Shown here: positions 58,417 through 64,000 of the stretch, piece after piece
How the letters are laid out: the number at the start of each line of letters is the position of its first letter
Position numbering within the stretch: position 1 is the first letter of the stretch
Assembly: GCA_010279815.1 (NCBI GenBank)
Contig: QEOQ01000670.1
Coordinates: 312,716 to 376,715, forward strand
DNA: 64,000 nt
Direction of reading: 5' to 3'
Source: Brachionus plicatilis
Lineage: Eukaryota > Rotifera > Eurotatoria > Ploima > Brachionidae
Made by a program: the position numbers and the translations under genes
The notes under the pieces: generated by a model
Told to the model about the DNA's origin: nothing
What the model saw: only the letters and a program-made list of their open reading frames with translations
Database searches by the model: none

Positions 58417-60231
58417 ATGAGCCATCACACGATTGATAATGCGCTGGATCAGACAAGAGTAAAGATAGTTGATAGTGAGTACAAAAATCCACGTCGTTCC
58501 AGTCAAAATGATGAATTTGTCAACCAATGCAAATATGTCAATTTTTTTGGCGTCCAGTTTCAAATGAACAAAACCCAATTTATTACAATTGTCTTGCTAA
58601 TGGGCTATTTTTTTCTATCTGCCGCATATTATTCCTTGTTTGCGCCATTTTTTCCTTCCGAAGCAATTAACAAACATTTGTCTAAGACTCAGATAGGAAT
58701 AATATTTGGCATGTTCGAATTGGTCATATTTATTTTATCTCCATATTTTGGAAAAAATGTAAAAAAAACAAAAATAATTTTTTTTCTTATCTAAACATTT
58801 TCAGCTAGAGCATTTTGGAATAAGATTTTTGTTCGTGGGTGGACTGTTCATTAACAGTGGTAGTCAATTTTTGTTTGGATTTCTCGATTTGTGTCCAGAC
58901 GGAATCATGTTTTTTATAATGTGTATTGTTTGTAGAGCAGTAACTGGAATCGGAGTATCAATGGGACTTTCTTTTGCTATTGTTGGACACTATTTTCCAG
59001 ATCGAATCTCTTTTTTTGTCTCACTTTTAGAAATTTTTAATGGCCTAGGATTCATGGTATGTATTCGCTTGTAATACCTAGTTCAATATTATTTATTTAT
59101 TTAAGATTGGACCTGTAATAGGAGGTTTTTTATATCAATTAGGGTATTCAAATTTTTTTAAACTAAATTTAAATTTAAATTTTTATCTTAAAGTGGATTC
59201 CGACTGCCATTTTTTGTCATGGGTGGTTTTTTGTTTTTGCTCTTTATCGTAGCCTTGCTTTTTTTTCCAGATGTCAGAGATTGCACACAACCAAGAGAAA
59301 ATCTTTCGATGATACCATTTTTAAAAATACCAAGGCTTATTATCACACTTTTGTTGGTATTTATGTGCGCTTTGTCAATCGGTTTTGTCCAGCCATCAAT
59401 AGAACTTCATCTTTTACCAGTAATTAAATTGAAAAAGAGAATAAAATTTTAATTGTTTTTAAAAGTTAAACTTGTCACCAATTCAAATAGCATTTATATT
59501 GATGGCACCATCTCTCTTGTACATCGTTTCAACACCTTTAATTGGCTACTTATGTGATAAGGTACGATTGAATTAAATAAATAATTTAAATAATTTTTTT
59601 AGTTTAAAAATTTAATGAAATGGTTCATGTTGTTTAGCACTTTAATTGCAGCTATTTCTTTTGGTTTAATAGCGCCAATGCCAATTTTAAATCTTAAATT
59701 GTAATTTTAAAAATCGATTTAGTTGAAAAAATATTATTTCTTGCCGAATTTCAGTAATTTGCTTACATTTATGATGGGTTATTTGGGATTTGGATTGAGT
59801 ATTGGTGGTTTGGCTATACCTGGATATTCAGAACTATTGCGAATAGCTACGTAATTTTATACAAAAGATAAAATTTTTAATTTTTATTTAATTTAAAACT
59901 CAGAGAAAACGGTTATGCTAATGATTTGAGAACTCAAGGTGTTATATCTGGATTATTTAGCTCAATATGGTCTTCTGGGTATAATTAGTTTAAATAAAAA
60001 ATTGATAGTTATTTTGGTATGATTTAAAGATCATTAGTAGGACCAATAGTTGGTGGGTTTGTAGTGGACAAAATTGGCTTTGAATTGGCATCCACTGGAA
60101 TAGTTTTTGCCTTTTTAATATCCGCAGTTATATCAATTTTTTTCCTAATACATGATAGTTGTTGTATTTTTACTAGAAATAGATACACAGATCCATTATT
60201 GCCAGAGAGTGCGCCCTTACTGACTAATTGA
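58417..60231 (+). CDS. SLC18B1: SLC18B1-like major facilitator transporter, nine exons
   Basis: Twelve-helix vesicular transporter related to vesicular amine transporters; SLC18B1 carries polyamines in mammals. Exons 58417-58758, 58805-59056, 59106-59143, 59194-59419, 59466-59561, 59603-59700, 59755-59850, 59904-59978 and 60030-60231 keep phase and give 474 residues; the introns are only 41-54 bp. Helix 1 is TIVLLMGYFFLSAAYYSLFA, then PFFPSEAINKHLSKTQIGII with the family loop, YFGKNLEHFGIRFLFVGGLF, CRAVTGIGVSMG, GPVIGGFLYQLGGFRLPFFV, GYLCDKFKNLMKW, and ISGLFSSIWSSGSLVGPIVG with GGFVVDKIGFE. The tail LLPESAPLL has an acidic dileucine-like sorting signal. The ATG at 58417 is used since upstream only TTG is in frame. 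Confidence 0.93.
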
Positions 60232-60525
60232 ATTTTTTTTTTTAAATTAATTTAAAATATTTAATTGTGATTTTTTTATTTTTTAAATATACAAACACAT
60301 TTTAAATAATCAATAATTTTCTTATAATCAATATTCCAACAAACAATCGCTACAAAATTTTTAAAAATAATTATTTAAATAAATTTAAATCAACCAAAAA
60401 GTTAAAACAATTTAAAAAAAAAATTAATTTTACTTTATTCATCAAAAAACTTGATTGATTTCTTAAGAAATTTTAAATTAATTCTTAAAAATTACTCTCT
60501 ATAAATAAAAGATTAATTGGGAACA

Positions 60526-62726
60526 TTATCTACGAGTAAATGTATTTGAGTATCTTGGTGCGTGATAACTGCGTGAATGATGTCCTGAACCATATTTTTG
60601 AGTGTGAAAATAAGAAGAAGGCGAGACTAAATGCGAACTTGGACCTCCTCTTGGCATCATGTAAGAATCATACATGTCTGTTCTACGATACGGATCATAT
60701 CTAGGCATTCTTTGAGATTCAAAGGGTATGTGATGAGCCTGGTGGTGAGCTCGTCTTGATTCTACATATGCTGGTGGTCCGGGATAGTGGCCACGTGATG
60801 AGTAACCATAAGATGAACGATCATCATACGGATAATAGGACGCAATTGATCTTGGTCCTCTTCTTTCGTAACTAGATAAATCTCGTCTGTCTCTACTTGA
60901 TCTCTTTTCAGGCTTAGGTTTCTTGCTTGTCACTGTCAATGACCGACCTTTATTTTATTAATTTTTATTTATTTCTTTGCAAAATTTAATTTTTTATAAT
61001 TATTTATCTAAAAGTTATTTTATTACGAAATAATTCGAACTGTTTTATTCTATTTTATTGTATCTAATTATTTATTATTAAGCCATTATTTTGTTTTTTT
61101 AATATTTTCACTATATATTTAAAATTAAAAATAAATTTATTAGATTTTATTTTAATTTAGGTAGCATAAATTTAAATAGGATTCAAAATACTGATTTAAA
61201 TTACAACAATAAAGTTTAAAAAAAGACACAGATGGTCAATTTTGCGATCAACCGGTCATATTTTTGTATCATAATAAACTTATTGACTAAAATGTTTGCT
61301 TAAATATTAATTAGTTCAAAAAATTTATCCTTCAGTAGAAAAAAAATTGCTTGCTAAAATCACATCTATTTCTGAAAAATAACTATTTTAATTAAAAATT
61401 CTAAAAATGACAGATTATTTATAATTTATTTTTTATTGCAAAAAAAAGTCACCTTTAAAAAATTTTTTAAAAATTAAAAGTTTTAAAAAAAGTTAATTCT
61501 CTAATGTACCATTTCTTAACCTGTTATTCTATCAAGTTTTTACTAGAATTGAAAATGAATAAAACAGATAAGAATTTAGAATAGATGAAGACAATTAATA
61601 AGAGCTAATAATAAACTTTATATCTATTTGACAAAATGTTTTCTTAATTTTCAATAAATTTTTATTTTCGATTTCCTCAAAGCATATTTTTGTGAGTCCA
61701 CAGGAGCATTTTGTTGGTTTATTTGAGTCTAAAATACGAATTTTGAAATGGCTCATTTAAAAATTTTAAGAAATATTTATTATTAGTATTTTTTTAAAAT
61801 TATTAATTTTATTATAAAAATACAAGTTAAAAAAAATAGTTAATCTGTTTTTTTTTCAATAATGTTGGTGATTTTTTCAGAAATGTTTGTAAAAAATTAT
61901 AAATCTCCCAAAAAATTACCTAAATCTAAGTTACGATTTTCTTTCATCAATAAAATTTTTTTCTTCTTCAATTAATTAATTAAATAATATTGGATTTTTG
62001 TCATTCAAACTGATGAATTGAATTTTACCGAAATTTTATCATTATAGGAGAATTTACCAATAATCTTGTCAACTTTAGTAGTACTCTTTAATAGAAGCAT
62101 TCATTTTTATCAAAACATTACCAAAAAACTTTGACCAAATTTTTTAAAATTAATAATTTTAAAACAAATTTCTAGCTGATCGTGTTTAAGATAGTTTTTT
62201 TGATCATAATATTTATTAGAAAATCAAATATTAGAAAAAAAGTTAAATTATTTACTTTAGATTAATCAGGATTTTGAATCATAAATTTTTAGAGTCAACT
62301 TACCATTTACTTGAGTTCCATTCATTTTCATGGCAGCTTGAACTCCTTCTCTGTGCATGAATTCAATGAAAGCCGCTCCCTTTGGATGTCCAGTTTTCAT
62401 ATTTTTGATAATAGTCACTCTTAGGATGTTTCCACAGCAAATAAATGCATTCTTCAAGTCATCTTCAGTAGCCGAATAATCCACATTGCCAATATAAATA
62501 GACATGGCATCATGGTCTTAATTACATCAGTTTAAATTTTCCTAGGCCTTTAATGTAAATGTGTTAAACCTTTAATTTTAGATGAGTTTGAGACACTATG
62601 GCTTGGACTACGAGATCTGCTTCGACTCCGGTCATCAAATTCACTCATAGAGTCTTCATTTTTACTCAACCCATTCGAGATACTTTCTCTACTATCCGAA
62701 CTGCTGCTGTCATTTTTAGATTTCAT
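60526..62726 (-). CDS. PABPN1-like: PABPN1-like RRM protein, three exons
   Basis: Nuclear poly(A)-binding type protein that would bind growing poly(A) tails. Exons 62570-62726, 62304-62516 and 60526-60947 keep phase and give 263 residues. Exon 1 is Ser/Arg-rich (SRSRSRSPSHS) in place of the acidic coiled-coil N-terminus of vertebrate PABPN1. Exon 2 is one RRM with RNP2 SIYIGNVDY and RNP1 HPKGAAFIEF; RNP1 normally reads KGFAYIEF, so aromatics are partly replaced (Ala for Phe). Exon 3 opens with GRSLTVTSKKP and becomes Arg/Tyr/His/Pro-rich (SYERRGPRS, YDPYRRTDMYDSYMM), like the methylated tail of PABPN1. Intron 2 is 1,356 bp, unusually long here. Another SR/RRM protein of the SLIRP or PABPN1L type is possible. 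Confidence 0.8.
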
Positions 62727-64000
62727 CTTTAAATTAAATCAATTTAGAACGTTTTCTTTTAGAAGTTGAACAAAAAGTCTGACTATTTGTTAAATTCCTT
62801 TATTTCTTCATTAATAATAATAATTTATACTTTTAGCACTCAAATATATTTTTATTATGCCTTGTAAAGGTTTATTAGAATGAACGAAAATTTTAAAGTT
62901 GATTGGTTTCTTTTCACTCAAAAGCTATCATTCAATAATATTATAATACATATTTTTGAGGCGACATCGTATTTGAGTTATTAGCCCTAAATAATTTTAA
63001 CCCAGACATAAATGTTAATCACAAATCCTTAGGTGGTTTTTATTTTATACAAAGACAATATTTTGAAAACACAAGCTCTTTATTTTAATTTTTCTTTGAA
63101 AAGAGTGTTATTAATACAATTTCAATGGAACCCAACGAAGCATTTTTGATTTAGTTGAAAAATTTTATATTATTATAAAAATGCTGTGAAGTGTTTTCAA
63201 AAAATTTTTAAGTTTTAGAGTAAAATTAAAAAAAAGATTTTCTATAAATTTTTTTTTTATTTCATAATTGTTATACTCTTTAATCTATATTTCCAGCAAA
63301 GAAAAATTAAAATAAAATACAAAAAATATAAAATTTAATGTCGTTCCATTGATATTATCAAAAATTAAATTATTTTTTTTTCAAAAAAGTTTTTTGATTG
63401 TGACTAAATTTTTACATAAATGATCAGAATATTGTTTTATATTTTTTATATTTTTAAAACTGATTCATTATTGTGATACCTGAATTTTTTGCCTAAGAAA
63501 TTTTCTGTTTAATTATGAATCAATTTATTTTTTTATTTGAAAAATATTTAAATTATATCTTTTTTGTATTGTGATTTTAGAAACTATTACTAGTTAAGCA
63601 ATTTTGTAGATTGTGACCGCTTAATATCTTTAAATAATTAAAAATAATGCATTAAATTAAATTTAAAATAAAAATTGAAAATTAGTTCTGTGTGTAATGT
63701 ATCAGCTAATACAATTTGAAAAAATTTTAAGAAAATATATTTTTATTAAAATTAAATTACAACTAGCATTAAATTTTTTACCTTTTGAATTAAGTAAAAA
63801 AGACAGCTTTAATTTATAACTATAACTGACAGATTAAACAATGTCTTTAAACTTTTATAATTTTATGTTGTTTTTTTTTTAGAATATAATTCTTTCGAGT
63901 TAAAGATAAATAATTTTTCATAAACGTGAATAATAGATTTGAACCCAAGATCAGCTTCTATTATTCGGCTGCATTTACTAAAAAATTAAAGGGAAAATAC
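62727..64000. other. AT-rich right end, no gene
   Basis: Upstream flank of the PABPN1-like gene. Near 63930-63970 an AATAATAG/CTATTATT hairpin surrounds GATTTGAACCC, a T-arm-like word, but no tRNA can be folded. Confidence 0.5.

Noticed and set aside
63925..63975. Possible tRNA (word GATTTGAACCC with flanking AATAATAG/CTATTATT)
   Set aside because: Only a single hairpin forms; no D-arm, anticodon arm or acceptor stem could be placed on either strand.

Overview
This is a eukaryotic, almost certainly metazoan, nuclear window. It is very AT-rich. Most coding genes are split by many tiny introns of about 40-70 bp with GT..AG ends. The gene set is typical of animals: PIWI, a multi-Tudor protein, OTUD4, GCC2, SLC18B1, CLIC, MIOS, RPP14 and NUS1. 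The compact genes and tiny introns would fit a reduced invertebrate such as an orthonectid, but that identification is an inference from general appearance only. Flatworms, rotifers or other small invertebrates are not excluded.

Layout. 1-2749 (-): 5' part of MIOS (GATOR2), running off the left edge. 2750-8065: gene-poor and repeat-rich, with hAT-like MITEs, a foldback repeat, and a dead LINE (5690-7485) carrying a mariner-like MITE. 8066-16171 (-): one uninterrupted 2,701-codon, GC-rich B-box/Tudor gene. 16172-19879: a nest of transposon remnants, including a piggyBac derivative, a hAT-like MITE with a perfect 8-bp target duplication, and further MITEs inserted inside these. 19880-24647 (-): a complete seven-exon PIWI gene. 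26430-30033 (-): two tandem NUS1 copies with a five-exon RPP14 between them. 30380-31459 (+): UBE2J1-like E2 enzyme. 32040-32552 (+): CD225/dispanin protein. 33887-34642 (-): intronless CLIC. 36467-42239 (-): ABCC1-like transporter with TMD0. 43063-44189 (+): three identical tRNA-Gln(CTG) genes. 44722-46143 (-): orphan protein. 46721-50460 (-): OTUD4. 51854-51925 (+): tRNA-Ala(TGC). 52839-58123 (+): GCC2 golgin with C-terminal GRIP domain. 58417-60231 (+): SLC18B1-like transporter in nine exons. 60526-62726 (-): PABPN1-like RRM protein. The right end holds no gene I can support.

Functional links. PIWI, with N-terminal GRG motifs, and a large Tudor protein lie next to each other, separated only by a transposon graveyard. 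In animals, Tudor domains bind methylated arginines in PIWI N-termini to build piRNA granules. UBE2J1 (ERAD), NUS1 (dolichol synthesis), GCC2 and OTUD4 are housekeeping genes of the ER, Golgi and ubiquitin systems. Several genes and exons (RPP14, the last PIWI exon, short UBE2J1 and SLC18B1 exons) were recovered by reading splice sites and protein similarity by eye. Phases were checked by arithmetic, but no database search was run.
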